Positions 22,671 to 30,757 of a stretch of 64,000 bases of DNA are shown here, one piece after another (the stretch's first letter is position 1; the number at the start of each line of letters is the position of its first letter). This stretch comes from a virus. The stretch spans positions 1 through 64,000 of IMG/VR virus record IMGVR_UViG_3300017917_002740. One strand, written 5' to 3'. The notes under the pieces are model-generated. The model searched no databases, had not been told where the DNA came from, and was given only the letters and a program-made list of their open reading frames with translations. The translations under genes and the position numbers were made by a program.

Positions 22671-23157
22671 TTACAGGGTTTCCTTGTTCGTCAACTTCAA
22701 TCCAGGTATAGTCACCTAACCATTTTACTCTACAAATATAATCATAATCTTCTGGAGCACCGGTGGTCCATTGTGTAGGACCCATATGAGTTAGTATACT
22801 GTGTTGTTTTCTTGTGTTATAGGCCAACCAATAGATCTGTCCATGATAGGTTTGAAAATCATATTTGGCAGCATGAACCCAGTCTGTGATCTCTAATCTA
22901 CGTTTTATGCTGGCAGCTTGTTTTTGTAAAACTGATACAAGTTCCATGATACGATTATATTCCTGTTGCCCATGCATACGAGCAACATTGATCATTATAT
23001 CTTTTTGCTTTTCTACGGGAATTAAATCAAATGAAGGGCCGCCGACTTCTGTGGGATAGGGTGTTACATTCTTATTAAAAAATGCTACAAGACTGTCGCC
23101 AACTTCGGCATCAAAACTTTTAGCACCTTTGGCCACATTTGATTTCTTTTCAGCCAT
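22663..23157 (-). CDS. DUF2452 family protein, 164 aa
   Basis: The arrangement matches what I know of DUF2452: an N-terminal TPYPTEVGGP-like segment, a long helix with KQAASIKRRLEITDWVHAAK, then HGQIYWLAYNTRKQHSIL and a Trp-rich strand ending VKWLGDYTWIEV. The function of the family is unknown. It lies between gp44 and a small unknown gene in the replication block, where T4 would have gp62, but I see no similarity to gp62. Confidence 0.7.
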   Translation of the reverse strand: MAEKKSNVAKGAKSFDAEVGDSLVAFFNKNVTPYPTEVGGPSFDLIPVEKQKDIMINVARMHGQQEYNRIMELVSVLQKQAASIKRRLEITDWVHAAKYDFQTYHGQIYWLAYNTRKQHSILTHMGPTQWTTGAPEDYDYICRVKWLGDYTWIEVDEQGNPVNE

Positions 23158-24070
23158 TGAGTTTTGACAATCTAATCAATGTGGAAGATAGATTGATCTC
23201 TGGATCTACAATTAACGCATGATCCACTAAACCTTGTTTGATAATCAAGATTGCTTTATGTTGATTATCTTCACCACCGAAGATTTCGATGTTGTCATAC
23301 AGCCATCTATAAACTTCTTCCATTTCCTCAGCACGTAGTTTGCCACAGAGCATCTTTCTTGCTTCTAATATTTTACCTGCTTTGAAAAGCTCGACCATGT
23401 CAAACTTCCAATCAGCGGCACCTGTATCACCTTTGTTTGGCGGATTTAGTTTGTTTTCCTGTATGTTTTGCTGTATAAGATTCAAGCACTTTCTTAAATC
23501 GGGATAAGTTGTAGACACATAGTTCGCTACATCTTCTAATTCATAACTGACATTTTCTTTCTTTAACACAGTTTCTACTCGTTCAACAAACTTTTCCATG
23601 TCTGTGCGTTCGATGTGAAAGCCTTGGCAACGACTGTGAATAGCTGGAATAATACGATTAGGATAGTTACAGGTTAAAATAAATCTTGCAGTTGCGTGAA
23701 ACTCTTCCATAACTCCGCGAAGTGCTGCCTGTGCGTTAGGACTCAGGTAATCTGCCTCATCCAGTAGAACTACTTTAAATGGACCAAATGGAATCATCTG
23801 TACAAAGTTTGTGATCTTATCACGAACATCATCTACAGAGTTAGTACGTGATGCGTTGATTTCTAACACATCATAATCTTCAATTCCCATTTCGTTGATC
23901 AAGATCTTGGCCAAAGTTGTTTTACCTATGCCAGCACTGCCGCTTAATAGTAAATGTGGAATACTTTTATCTTTAATCCAAGTTTCTACTTGTTTACGTT
24001 GATGAGCATCTCTAAAAACATAGCCGTCTATGCTCTTAGGACGATATTTTTCTACCCATAAATCTTTCAT
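23150..24070 (-). CDS. 44: Clamp-loader ATPase subunit (gp44-like)
   Basis: 306 aa, close to T4 gp44 (319). AAA+ protein with Walker A GSAGIGKT (44-51), Walker B DEAD (104-107, DEADYLS) and the SRC motif (146-148) carrying the arginine finger. It loads the gp45 clamp on DNA with ATP. The small subunit gp62 is not recognised in this window. It overlaps the MazG-like gene upstream by ATGA and the DUF2452 gene by eight bases. Confidence 0.93.
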   Translation of the reverse strand: MKDLWVEKYRPKSIDGYVFRDAHQRKQVETWIKDKSIPHLLLSGSAGIGKTTLAKILINEMGIEDYDVLEINASRTNSVDDVRDKITNFVQMIPFGPFKVVLLDEADYLSPNAQAALRGVMEEFHATARFILTCNYPNRIIPAIHSRCQGFHIERTDMEKFVERVETVLKKENVSYELEDVANYVSTTYPDLRKCLNLIQQNIQENKLNPPNKGDTGAADWKFDMVELFKAGKILEARKMLCGKLRAEEMEEVYRWLYDNIEIFGGEDNQHKAILIIKQGLVDHALIVDPEINLSSTLIRLSKLNG

Positions 24071-24447
24071 TGTTTTTCCTGTTTGCTAACAAATGGTGTT
24101 AAGTCTGGAGCGGTCCATCCTATAGGTTTAAGCACTTTGCCATCTTCACGTTTACGAACTTTGCCTGTTTCGGAATCAATTTTTGCAAAGTTGGTACGCA
24201 TGACTTCTTTCCAAGCACCTTCTGCATCGGCACCCATTGAATGAACAGCGCCAATTGTGACTACTAATATGTCAATTAAAGCATCAAGCATTTCAACTTT
24301 ATTCTCAGCAAGTATAGCTTGATTTAATTCTTCTGCTTCTTCTTCGATTAATTTAAGATACATGTTAAATTGATCTGTATTTCCACGATCCACAGTTTGA
24401 TCGCAGGCCCGCATGAATTTTTCTTGATCGCGAAACGGATTAGTCAT
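24067..24447 (-). CDS. MazG-like / phosphoribosyl-ATP pyrophosphohydrolase-like protein
   Basis: 126 aa, all-alpha NTP pyrophosphohydrolase fold. LIEEEAEELNQAI and MLDALIDILVVTIGA carry the acidic E-E-x-x-E and E/D-x-x-D magnesium-binding motif. The C-terminal part (NFAKIDSETGKVRKREDGKVLKP) is typical of the PRA-PH-like phage branch. Likely hydrolyses a nucleotide triphosphate such as dNTPs or (p)ppGpp-related compounds; the substrate is unknown. It has an AAGGAG ribosome site and is coupled to gp44. Confidence 0.8.
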   Translation of the reverse strand: MTNPFRDQEKFMRACDQTVDRGNTDQFNMYLKLIEEEAEELNQAILAENKVEMLDALIDILVVTIGAVHSMGADAEGAWKEVMRTNFAKIDSETGKVRKREDGKVLKPIGWTAPDLTPFVSKQEKQ

Positions 24448-24456
24448 TGTATCTCC

Positions 24457-24699
24457 TTAAGACTTTAGAATCTTAATGATACGCTTTTTTTCTTGTTCTT
24501 GCAACCACTCCTGCTCCAATTCGCCAAAATTCGGAGCATTTGATAGAGCTTGGTCTATGAGATTTTTGAGTTGATATAAATCTTTTTTTAGTTCAAACGC
24601 AGTAAATCCATCGTTGTAACTGCTGGAGCACTCACGAGAAAGAGCGTGGACTTGATGAGCTACGTCTTCCACGCTCCATGATTTTTTCTTAAGCTGCAT
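24457..24699 (-). CDS. Small helical hypothetical protein, 80 aa
   Basis: Mostly charged helices, with conserved-looking SYNDGFTAFELKKDLYQLK in the middle. The stop of the GroES-like gene and the start of this one share a base, so it is translated from the same mRNA. No function is known. Confidence 0.65.
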   Translation of the reverse strand: MQLKKKSWSVEDVAHQVHALSRECSSSYNDGFTAFELKKDLYQLKNLIDQALSNAPNFGELEQEWLQEQEKKRIIKILKS

Positions 24700-25106
24700 T
24701 ATTTTTTAATAAAATCTTCTGGACTGATATTCAAACTTGAACCGTTTGAAAATTCTTGTCCGATATAGAAATCATTGGGTTTTTCATCCGATACTAACAG
24801 GATAGATTCTACTTCTACCTTTTGAACTTCTTTGACGCTTTCTCCGTCGTCGATTTTAATTTTACGAGTCCACCGGCCGTGTTCGATAAGAATCCATTGC
24901 CCTGCTTTGACATCTAATTCACATCGGTTACCGACTTTATAAATCTGAGCCCAACGTGGCTTAACACCGTGTGCCTTACCGTCATCACTTTGAATAATTA
25001 ATCCGCCTGCAGTTTTCATTTCGCCTATGTCCATGTTGAACACAAGAATATCTTTGCTTAATGGGCGAACCTTAATCTTTTTAGCTTCAAGTCCAAACAT
25101 TGACAA
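24699..25106 (-). CDS. GroES-like co-chaperonin (possible gp31 functional analogue)
   Basis: 135 aa. The sequence follows the GroES pattern: KVRPLSKDILV, the mobile-loop region KTAGGLII, then PRWAQIYKVGNRCELDVKAGQWILIEHG. GroES and T4 gp31 cap the host GroEL for folding of the major capsid protein. The C-terminus extends beyond GroES length by about 30 residues. The identification is from motif order and is moderate, as GroES-like beta barrels diverge. Confidence 0.7.
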   Translation of the reverse strand: MSMFGLEAKKIKVRPLSKDILVFNMDIGEMKTAGGLIIQSDDGKAHGVKPRWAQIYKVGNRCELDVKAGQWILIEHGRWTRKIKIDDGESVKEVQKVEVESILLVSDEKPNDFYIGQEFSNGSSLNISPEDFIKK

Positions 25107-25109
25107 TCC

Positions 25110-25340
25110 TTATTTTTTATTGCCGCGAGCAGCTACTTCTTCACGTAACGCATTTGGATTCTGTGTGTAATAATCCTGTAACACCTGTTCTCTGGTGCGA
25201 ATAATTTTTCCACCTGGACCGATTTCGTCGCCACGTGCATTGACTTTCATGTTACCTACTGCTGGGGTTTTTTCGTGTACTAATGACAGTTTTTCCATAT
25301 CAATCTGTTTGCCTCGTACACTGGTATATGTTCTACCCAT
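25110..25340 (-). CDS. Conserved small phage protein, 76 aa
   Basis: The sequence MGRTYTSVRGKQIDMEKL followed by NMKVNARGDEIGPGGKIIR is one I recall from T4-like marine phages. Probably largely extended or disordered. No function known. It sits between the GroES-like gene and the PolIII-like fragment in a compact operon. Confidence 0.7.
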   Translation of the reverse strand: MGRTYTSVRGKQIDMEKLSLVHEKTPAVGNMKVNARGDEIGPGGKIIRTREQVLQDYYTQNPNALREEVAARGNKK

Positions 25341-25341
25341 T

Positions 25342-25809
25342 TTATATCTCCTTGAAGAATTCTTCTATTGGTAAGTTGTATTTAATACTATCTATCTTAT
25401 GGACCCCTATCAAATAGAGTACGTAGCTGGCCACTGAACTACCACGTCCTACACCCCAGACTATGTTATTTTCTCTAAGAGTATCAACAATATACTTCAT
25501 TACATGCAGTACATCGTACAATCCGTGTTTAATATATAGTTCTAATTCTCTATTTACACGATCTCTTTGCTCGTCAGTTTCGCATAGATCATACAGCATC
25601 GCTACTAAATCTGGACAATAGTCTTTGGGGATAAACCAATTTGTTGTGTCTATTTCTTTAGAAGGTATTGGATAGTTAAGTTTTTCTTTGTCGATGCGAT
25701 TGAAATATTGATCAAGATCATCAGAACACAAACAATGCTCCAAAATATCTGGACCATGTTTGATAATACCTTGTATTAGTTGTTCTTGAGTGTTTGTTTC
25801 AGTCCACAT
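25342..25809 (-). CDS. DNA polymerase III alpha-like fragment (stand-alone palm motif)
   Basis: 155 aa. The C-terminal half (GLYDVLHVMKYIVDTLRENN, then VGRGSSVASYVLYLIG and IDSIKYNLPIEEFF) matches the part of bacterial DnaE/PolC just before the catalytic aspartates, including the GRGS motif at 121-124. The protein ends before the D-x-D triad, so it cannot be a polymerase by itself. It may bind nucleotide or primer-template or be a regulatory remnant. The phage has its own family B polymerase, so the origin or role of this piece is unclear. Confidence 0.65.
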   Translation of the reverse strand: MWTETNTQEQLIQGIIKHGPDILEHCLCSDDLDQYFNRIDKEKLNYPIPSKEIDTTNWFIPKDYCPDLVAMLYDLCETDEQRDRVNRELELYIKHGLYDVLHVMKYIVDTLRENNIVWGVGRGSSVASYVLYLIGVHKIDSIKYNLPIEEFFKEI

Positions 25810-26029
25810 TGATCAATTGATCCAAATCGTCATTACCATTCTTAAGTTTAATAGAGTGTCTTTTACTAAGTTCATCTCTATATATTGTAATGAATGTTGA
25901 CAGTTGTGTCAAGAGATCTCTGCTGCCCAAACGAGCAGCAGCGTAGTATTTTTTGTTCAATTCGATTAGTTTTTGCTCAACTTCGGCATCTTTTAATTCA
26001 CTGAGATCGCCTTCGAGAGGATGAAACAT
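25799..26029 (-). CDS. Small conserved phage protein, 76 aa
   Basis: Helical protein beginning MFHPLEGDLSELKDAEVEQKL. Its stop overlaps the start of the PolIII-like fragment. I recall similar short genes in marine T4-like phages, without a function. Confidence 0.65.
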   Translation of the reverse strand: MFHPLEGDLSELKDAEVEQKLIELNKKYYAAARLGSRDLLTQLSTFITIYRDELSKRHSIKLKNGNDDLDQLINVD

Positions 26030-26030
26030 T

Positions 26031-26618
26031 TTAGCTGAAGCTTCCTATGTAATGCATAAAGAATGTAGACTCGGTATGTCGCCATACATCAAATACGATA
26101 GCAGTTGTAGCTGAAGTTAATGTTACTACAGGTATTCCAGAAGAGTAACCTGGAAACCCTTCGGACTTAACTGCTGTGGCGCCGCTGCCAGACAACGTAA
26201 AGTTTACAGTTTTAGAATTATTGTCGTTGCCGTAAAGTTCTACTCTGACTTTGCCCAATGAAGCACCGTCTGATGGAAAGTTCAAGAAATCAAATGTAAA
26301 CGAACTGGTTGAAATTGTAAAAACTTGATAATTTCCATTTTCAAAATCTATAGTAGATGTTATTACCGGGATTGTTCCTGCATTTAGGATTTTTTCTTTA
26401 TTATTGATTAGAGATGCATTAGTTATTGTATTTTGGTTAAAATCGTTTTCTTGATCTGTTCGAGCAACATTGTCCTGTAGATCTTCAATTTCAGTTTTAG
26501 CTGCTGAAAAATTAGTTTTGATTGTATCAAAATTATCACGAAAAACCTGTGTATCATTGTCCTGTCCAGCTACAGGAAAGTTTTCATTTATTGCTGCGAA
26601 ATTAATATTGCTCGTCAC
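26031..26618 (-). CDS. Small tail-fibre-type structural protein, 195 aa
   Basis: The N-terminal segment INFAAINENFPVAGQDNDTQ followed by FRDNFDTIKTNF resembles the short attachment module of the other fibre genes here. The rest is Ser/Thr-rich and beta-like, ending with a Trp and Tyr-containing strand. A late-type ATAAATA box lies at 26652-26658, inside the end of the upstream gene. Confidence 0.65.
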   Translation of the reverse strand: MTSNINFAAINENFPVAGQDNDTQVFRDNFDTIKTNFSAAKTEIEDLQDNVARTDQENDFNQNTITNASLINNKEKILNAGTIPVITSTIDFENGNYQVFTISTSSFTFDFLNFPSDGASLGKVRVELYGNDNNSKTVNFTLSGSGATAVKSEGFPGYSSGIPVVTLTSATTAIVFDVWRHTESTFFMHYIGSFS

Positions 26619-29089
26619 GGTAATTTTTCTCCACGTTGCGGATATGCAAGGTATTTATCCTCTATTTCTCCGTCTAAAATATCTATTATATATCTATCTG
26701 CTACAAAGTCGATTAATTTAAAATCGTAGTTAGCAGCTTTGATTCTTGCCAAAACACCCGGCGATCTTCCAGGTTTAACATAGCACAATGGCAGAGCTTT
26801 AACATATCCAGATTCAGTAGTAGTACCGTCCTGGATACTGCGCATCCATAATGGTAATAGTTCTCTATCACGATCGCCAACTGTGTTGATTCTCGATCTC
26901 ATATTTTTTATACTATTTGGAAAAACTCGCTGATGATCAGCATCGCTAACAAACGGAATATCGCTGTCAACTTTTATAGCATCATAACTTACAAGAACTT
27001 TGCTTTTTATGGTATTTGATAATTCCATAGTTTGACTAATACTCTTTCCATTTTTTTCGTATTCGTCGATGATTTCTGCATATATTAGTTCGTAGATATC
27101 TTCTTGAGTTTCTGGATCTTTAGCAGTGGCTGATTTGACACCTCCAAATAACAATCTCTTTCTGTAATGATTGCGGCTCATAGCCTGCACATATTTCACA
27201 GCCTCTGCACTTTCGATACCTGCATAAATTAATACTCTTAAATCGGTTTGTATACCAAAGTTTGGATCACCGTAACGATAGATATCATCTGGTCTAAAAA
27301 TAGTTGCATCTGTGATAAAGTCATACCAACTTAGCCTCTTGGTCTTTGTTTGGAATGCTTTGACATACAGATTGGCAAACGTTTTGGTCTGATCTGCTAT
27401 TACTGTTATAAAAAAAGTTCTCTCTGATGCAGCAAAGTTTACACTGTCTCGAGCTCTAATTGTAAATGTGAATTTTTTATCAAATGTAGTTTCGCCACCG
27501 TCAAATACACCTGTGAAATTTCTTGACAGAGTTGAACTATCTTCGGCCGGTGCAAGGCTATCAGTCCTTTCATAAAATCTTGTTAATCCAGGGCCTGCAT
27601 CGTCGGCAAACTGTTTGACCTTGCCTTCTATAATTCCTGTTGATAAAAATGATAATCCTGGAGGTAATTTACCAGAAACAAATTCGTAACCTATTCGACC
27701 ACCATACAGTAAACTTTCCGCCTCTACATAAATTCTGCTGGGCTGATTAGGTTTAATTGTACCTCGATCACTGGGAGTAATCCAAGTAACCGCACTTTCG
27801 ATTTCACCGATTATTTCTACAGAAAATGTTTTTGATGCAGACGATGTTCCCGGTCTCCAATAATCTTGATCTGTGGGCAATCTATTTCTATGAGCCACTA
27901 AACAAATATAAATTATGTTATCGTAAATCACAGCCTCGTTAACAAAATAATTTAAATTGGCATTCCAATTACCTCTTAAGGTATATTGAGTATAAGCTAA
28001 TTCTGCTGGATAATTTACAGCCAGCATGGTAAAGTTATATGTTTTACTAATACGAGCCTGATAAGGAACTCGACCTGCTATTTCACCAGTTATGCTGTCT
28101 AATTCCATACCTGGTGGTAGTTCGCTTATTGAGTTATCTGGATTATTGGGTAAAAGGAAATATGTTATTGTACCTGTTAGTGTTGGTGGATCGTAAACAT
28201 CTAAAAATATTGTAACATAATTATTAGCACGGAATCTTCCAAGATTACTTTCAGTGATCCAAATAGGCTTTCTGGCACTGGAACTGTCTGCTTGGAATAG
28301 ATTTGTATCTACTTGTACAATACTGTTATCGGCCTTGAGAAACTCTTCGGTGACAACATAAATTTTAAAAATTCTGTTGACAGCATTGGCTCCGTCAGTT
28401 ACTGCTACTGCAAAAGTATAAACTCGACTTAGTCTTCTTGGAGTTCTGCTGGGTTCATTATAGTCGTAGGTTTGAATATCGTAGGTAAACGTATCGAAAC
28501 CATTGGATCTTGCTTCGATAAAATCTAAAGGAATCACATCCATCGGCGCGGTATCGTACCCGCCGTAAGGATCGTTTGCATATTCTAATGCAAAAATAGG
28601 ATCAGTGAATCCTGTAATTCTACCATCTCTGCTCAATGATAATCCTGGAGGAAGTAAACCGCCATTGGGCAACAGGTAATATTCTAATTCATCACCTGCA
28701 CTAATGTCTGTGTCGTCTGCTTCTAATTGAAAATCTACTTTGGCGTTGTCTAAAACAAAGTATGCTTTAGCAGGACCGACATTTAAAAATCCTTCTTTGG
28801 TCAGCCACTCTGGAATGTCACTGCCATCTACAGCAATGCTAAAAGTTCTATCTTCAATATCAGTACCGTCGTCTGCACGTATAACAAATTTACTTTCGGT
28901 ATATCTTCTAACTTCAACCGGCGAACCTTTAATTGAATTTCCTACTAATCGTAATCCCCTGGGTAGATTTCCTGCTATAAGAGAATAGGTCACAGTTCCT
29001 ACATTGGATGTAGCAGACAAGGAAATATCTACGATTATACGCTCTGTTAGAACCGTTAATTTTCCTGCAGGAGTAATCCAGGTAATCAT
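26615..29089 (-). CDS. Large tail protein with Ig-like (He_PIG) repeats, 824 aa
   Basis: Contains several copies of the putative Ig-domain motif L-P-x-G-L-x-x-x-x-x-G-x-I-x-G, for example LPRGLRLVGNSIKG and LPPGLSLSRDGRITG, and again near residues 325 and 470. The last 250 residues lack these repeats and look like a mixed alpha/beta domain. This is common in baseplate or tail proteins of marine myophages. It is likely to project from the tail and touch the host surface. It overlaps the 195-aa gene by four bases. Confidence 0.75.
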   Translation of the reverse strand: MITWITPAGKLTVLTERIIVDISLSATSNVGTVTYSLIAGNLPRGLRLVGNSIKGSPVEVRRYTESKFVIRADDGTDIEDRTFSIAVDGSDIPEWLTKEGFLNVGPAKAYFVLDNAKVDFQLEADDTDISAGDELEYYLLPNGGLLPPGLSLSRDGRITGFTDPIFALEYANDPYGGYDTAPMDVIPLDFIEARSNGFDTFTYDIQTYDYNEPSRTPRRLSRVYTFAVAVTDGANAVNRIFKIYVVTEEFLKADNSIVQVDTNLFQADSSSARKPIWITESNLGRFRANNYVTIFLDVYDPPTLTGTITYFLLPNNPDNSISELPPGMELDSITGEIAGRVPYQARISKTYNFTMLAVNYPAELAYTQYTLRGNWNANLNYFVNEAVIYDNIIYICLVAHRNRLPTDQDYWRPGTSSASKTFSVEIIGEIESAVTWITPSDRGTIKPNQPSRIYVEAESLLYGGRIGYEFVSGKLPPGLSFLSTGIIEGKVKQFADDAGPGLTRFYERTDSLAPAEDSSTLSRNFTGVFDGGETTFDKKFTFTIRARDSVNFAASERTFFITVIADQTKTFANLYVKAFQTKTKRLSWYDFITDATIFRPDDIYRYGDPNFGIQTDLRVLIYAGIESAEAVKYVQAMSRNHYRKRLLFGGVKSATAKDPETQEDIYELIYAEIIDEYEKNGKSISQTMELSNTIKSKVLVSYDAIKVDSDIPFVSDADHQRVFPNSIKNMRSRINTVGDRDRELLPLWMRSIQDGTTTESGYVKALPLCYVKPGRSPGVLARIKAANYDFKLIDFVADRYIIDILDGEIEDKYLAYPQRGEKLP
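26652..26658 (-). promoter_or_regulatory. Intragenic late-type promoter for the 195-aa fibre gene
   Basis: Minus-strand ATAAATA lies within the last codons of the 824-aa gene, about 34 bp upstream of the ATG at 26618. GTGGAGAA between them can act as the ribosome site. Confidence 0.5.
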
Positions 29090-29099
29090 GCCCTGCTCC

Positions 29100-29675
29100 T
29101 TAGACTATAGTACCGCAGTCGAGATCAAATCTTCCCGGAAGGTTAATTGTGCCGAAGTCCATATTGGCTGTGGCATATAATGCTTGTAATGAATTATTTT
29201 GTACGCCGGTTATTTTTCCAAAATCGTAACTGGTTAAAATATCTGTTACTGGTATGATAGTTTTAAAATTAACAGTAGAACCAGAAGTTGTAACTTCGAT
29301 GTCCTTTCTGCTGGTAGTAGAGCCCGGAGCCGCCGTACCAGTTAGAGTAAGTTGTTGATGTGTGCTGGCCAACACTGATCCAGAGTCTGTATCAAATCTC
29401 ACAAACGCATCTGCCGCTGTGCTGTTAATAACAATAGCATTGCCGGTATCATTTAGAGAAATCTTAGTTCCGCTGACAAGATTTTTAAATTCGAGATTAT
29501 TATCGACTTTTTGTTTAAAAACGCCAGATCCAGTAGTTCCTACATTAGAAGCTGTAATTGTTAAACTTGCGTCTAATTGTGCAAAATTTGCATTTACTTT
29601 TGCAAACGCGGTGCGTAGATCATCGCCCAGCCCGTCGTTTACTACATTTCCGATATTAATTGTTTGTATGGCCAT
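29100..29675 (-). CDS. Short tail-fibre protein with shared N-terminal module, 191 aa
   Basis: The N-terminus INIGNVVNDGLGDDLRTAF followed by KVNANFAQL is the module shared with the 1303-aa and 2488-aa fibre proteins. The rest is Thr/Ser/Asn-rich beta structure. It may attach to the same site on the tail as those fibres. A CTAAATA late-type box lies upstream and AGAGAG precedes the ATG. Confidence 0.7.
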   Translation of the reverse strand: MAIQTINIGNVVNDGLGDDLRTAFAKVNANFAQLDASLTITASNVGTTGSGVFKQKVDNNLEFKNLVSGTKISLNDTGNAIVINSTAADAFVRFDTDSGSVLASTHQQLTLTGTAAPGSTTSRKDIEVTTSGSTVNFKTIIPVTDILTSYDFGKITGVQNNSLQALYATANMDFGTINLPGRFDLDCGTIV

Positions 29676-29693
29676 AATACGCTCTCTTTTATA

Positions 29694-29700
29694 TATTTAG
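29694..29700 (-). promoter_or_regulatory. Late-type promoter variant (CTAAATA) for the fibre operon at 29675
   Basis: CTAAATA on the minus strand is 18 bp upstream of the ATG at 29675. It is back to back with a plus-strand late box at 29715-29721, making a divergent late promoter pair. Confidence 0.55.
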
Positions 29701-29714
29701 CAGGATATTGAACA

Positions 29715-29721
29715 ATAAATA
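29715..29721 (+). promoter_or_regulatory. Late-type promoter giving a leaderless mRNA (gene at 29727)
   Basis: ATAAATA on the plus strand is followed by five bases (ACCTG) and the ATG at 29727. With the T4 late register, +1 is the A of the ATG. There is no Shine-Dalgarno sequence. Confidence 0.65.
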
Positions 29722-29726
29722 ACCTG

Positions 29727-30188
29727 ATGGATATACACGCAGATAAAGACTTTTGGACCACATTAAAATGGCCTGCAGCTCCTAATTTAGAAGATTATAG
29801 GGTATTTGAACAATATTGCTCAGGACGTGTTCTTTTATTAGGCAGTACAAAATTACTGCTACCGTTATGTGCAGAGGCTTGGGATTTAGAGCCAAAATAT
29901 GATAATCCTAAGATTAAAAATCGAGACTGGTTTACTTTAGACGAATATTTTGATACTATACTAATAGACGGTGGATTATCATTTGGAGAAAAGTTTTGTA
30001 AGGATCTGCTTGAAGTTGTGCTGCCCAACTGTGATCGTTTTGTTGCCCGTGTTTTTCTAAACCCTAACTGGCCCACAAAGTATGCCTGCTATTTTCCACG
30101 AGCAGACGAACTTACCCCACAACCTATAGAACATCCTATTAACGAAGTTTATACATTTTATATATGGAACAACGAAAAACAATCTTAG
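29727..30188 (+). CDS. Methyltransferase-like conserved phage protein, 153 aa
   Basis: The order RVLLLGSTKLLLPLC, then WDLEP, then YFDTILIDGGLSFGEKF and LLEVVLPNCDRFVARVF resembles strands of a class I SAM-dependent methyltransferase fold, although the canonical GxGxG loop is degenerate. Catalytic activity is therefore uncertain. The gene overlaps the QueC-like gene by 25 bp, so both are translated from one plus-strand mRNA. A link to base modification is possible. Confidence 0.5.
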   Translation: MDIHADKDFWTTLKWPAAPNLEDYRVFEQYCSGRVLLLGSTKLLLPLCAEAWDLEPKYDNPKIKNRDWFTLDEYFDTILIDGGLSFGEKFCKDLLEVVLPNCDRFVARVFLNPNWPTKYACYFPRADELTPQPIEHPINEVYTFYIWNNEKQS

Positions 30189-30757
30189 CCATGTACTCTG
30201 GCGGACTCGATAGTTTGGGCATGATATACAAACTCTTAACTGAAGAGCAATATAAGGACTATGATATACACATTCATCATGTTCATAATAAGAATGTAGA
30301 AAATCGTTGGCGGGCAGAGCAACTGGCAGTGGATTCAGCACTACAAGAATTACGCCGATTAGGATTTAAGTTTGTTTACAGTGAAAGCGAAATAGGGTCA
30401 CCGCCGTTTGGCAAATATTTCTTATTTGACACAGACACCATGAATTTCTTTGCGGGTTATGTTGCTTCAGTAAATCCCAATATTAAAAAAGTTGCCATGG
30501 GCATGCAGGCCAACGATGGCAATCACAGTTTGGAAGATCGCCGAGTACGAGGTAATAAAATTCTGTCAGCGTTCACTGATGCGGAAAAGATCTATCCTGT
30601 ATTATATATGACCAAGCGTGAAATTTATGATCTGCTACCACAAAGCCTGCGTAACATTTTCTGGAGTTGCCGTCGCCCTGTTTATTTAGAAAACAGTATC
30701 ACACCCTGTAAAAAGTGTGATACCTGTGTCAAGTTACGAGATCAAGGTATTCGTTAA
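30164..30757 (+). CDS. queC: QueC-like 7-cyano-7-deazaguanine (preQ0) synthase
   Basis: 197 aa (bacterial QueC about 230). N-type PP-loop ATPase motif SGGLDS (12-17) and a C-terminal zinc site of C169, C182, C185 and C188 (SCRRP, then PCKKCDTCVKLRDQG) match QueC. QueC converts carboxy-deazaguanine to preQ0 with ATP and ammonia. With the DpdA-like and QueD-like proteins of this window it suggests a 7-deazaguanine pathway for DNA. The middle part is divergent from bacterial QueC, so another PP-loop specificity is conceivable. Confidence 0.75.
   Translation: MEQRKTILAMYSGGLDSLGMIYKLLTEEQYKDYDIHIHHVHNKNVENRWRAEQLAVDSALQELRRLGFKFVYSESEIGSPPFGKYFLFDTDTMNFFAGYVASVNPNIKKVAMGMQANDGNHSLEDRRVRGNKILSAFTDAEKIYPVLYMTKREIYDLLPQSLRNIFWSCRRPVYLENSITPCKKCDTCVKLRDQGIR

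Noticed and set aside
22663-23157. DUF2452 gene considered as clamp-loader small subunit gp62
   Set aside because: The position fits gp62, but the sequence follows DUF2452 and has no gp62 features I can see.
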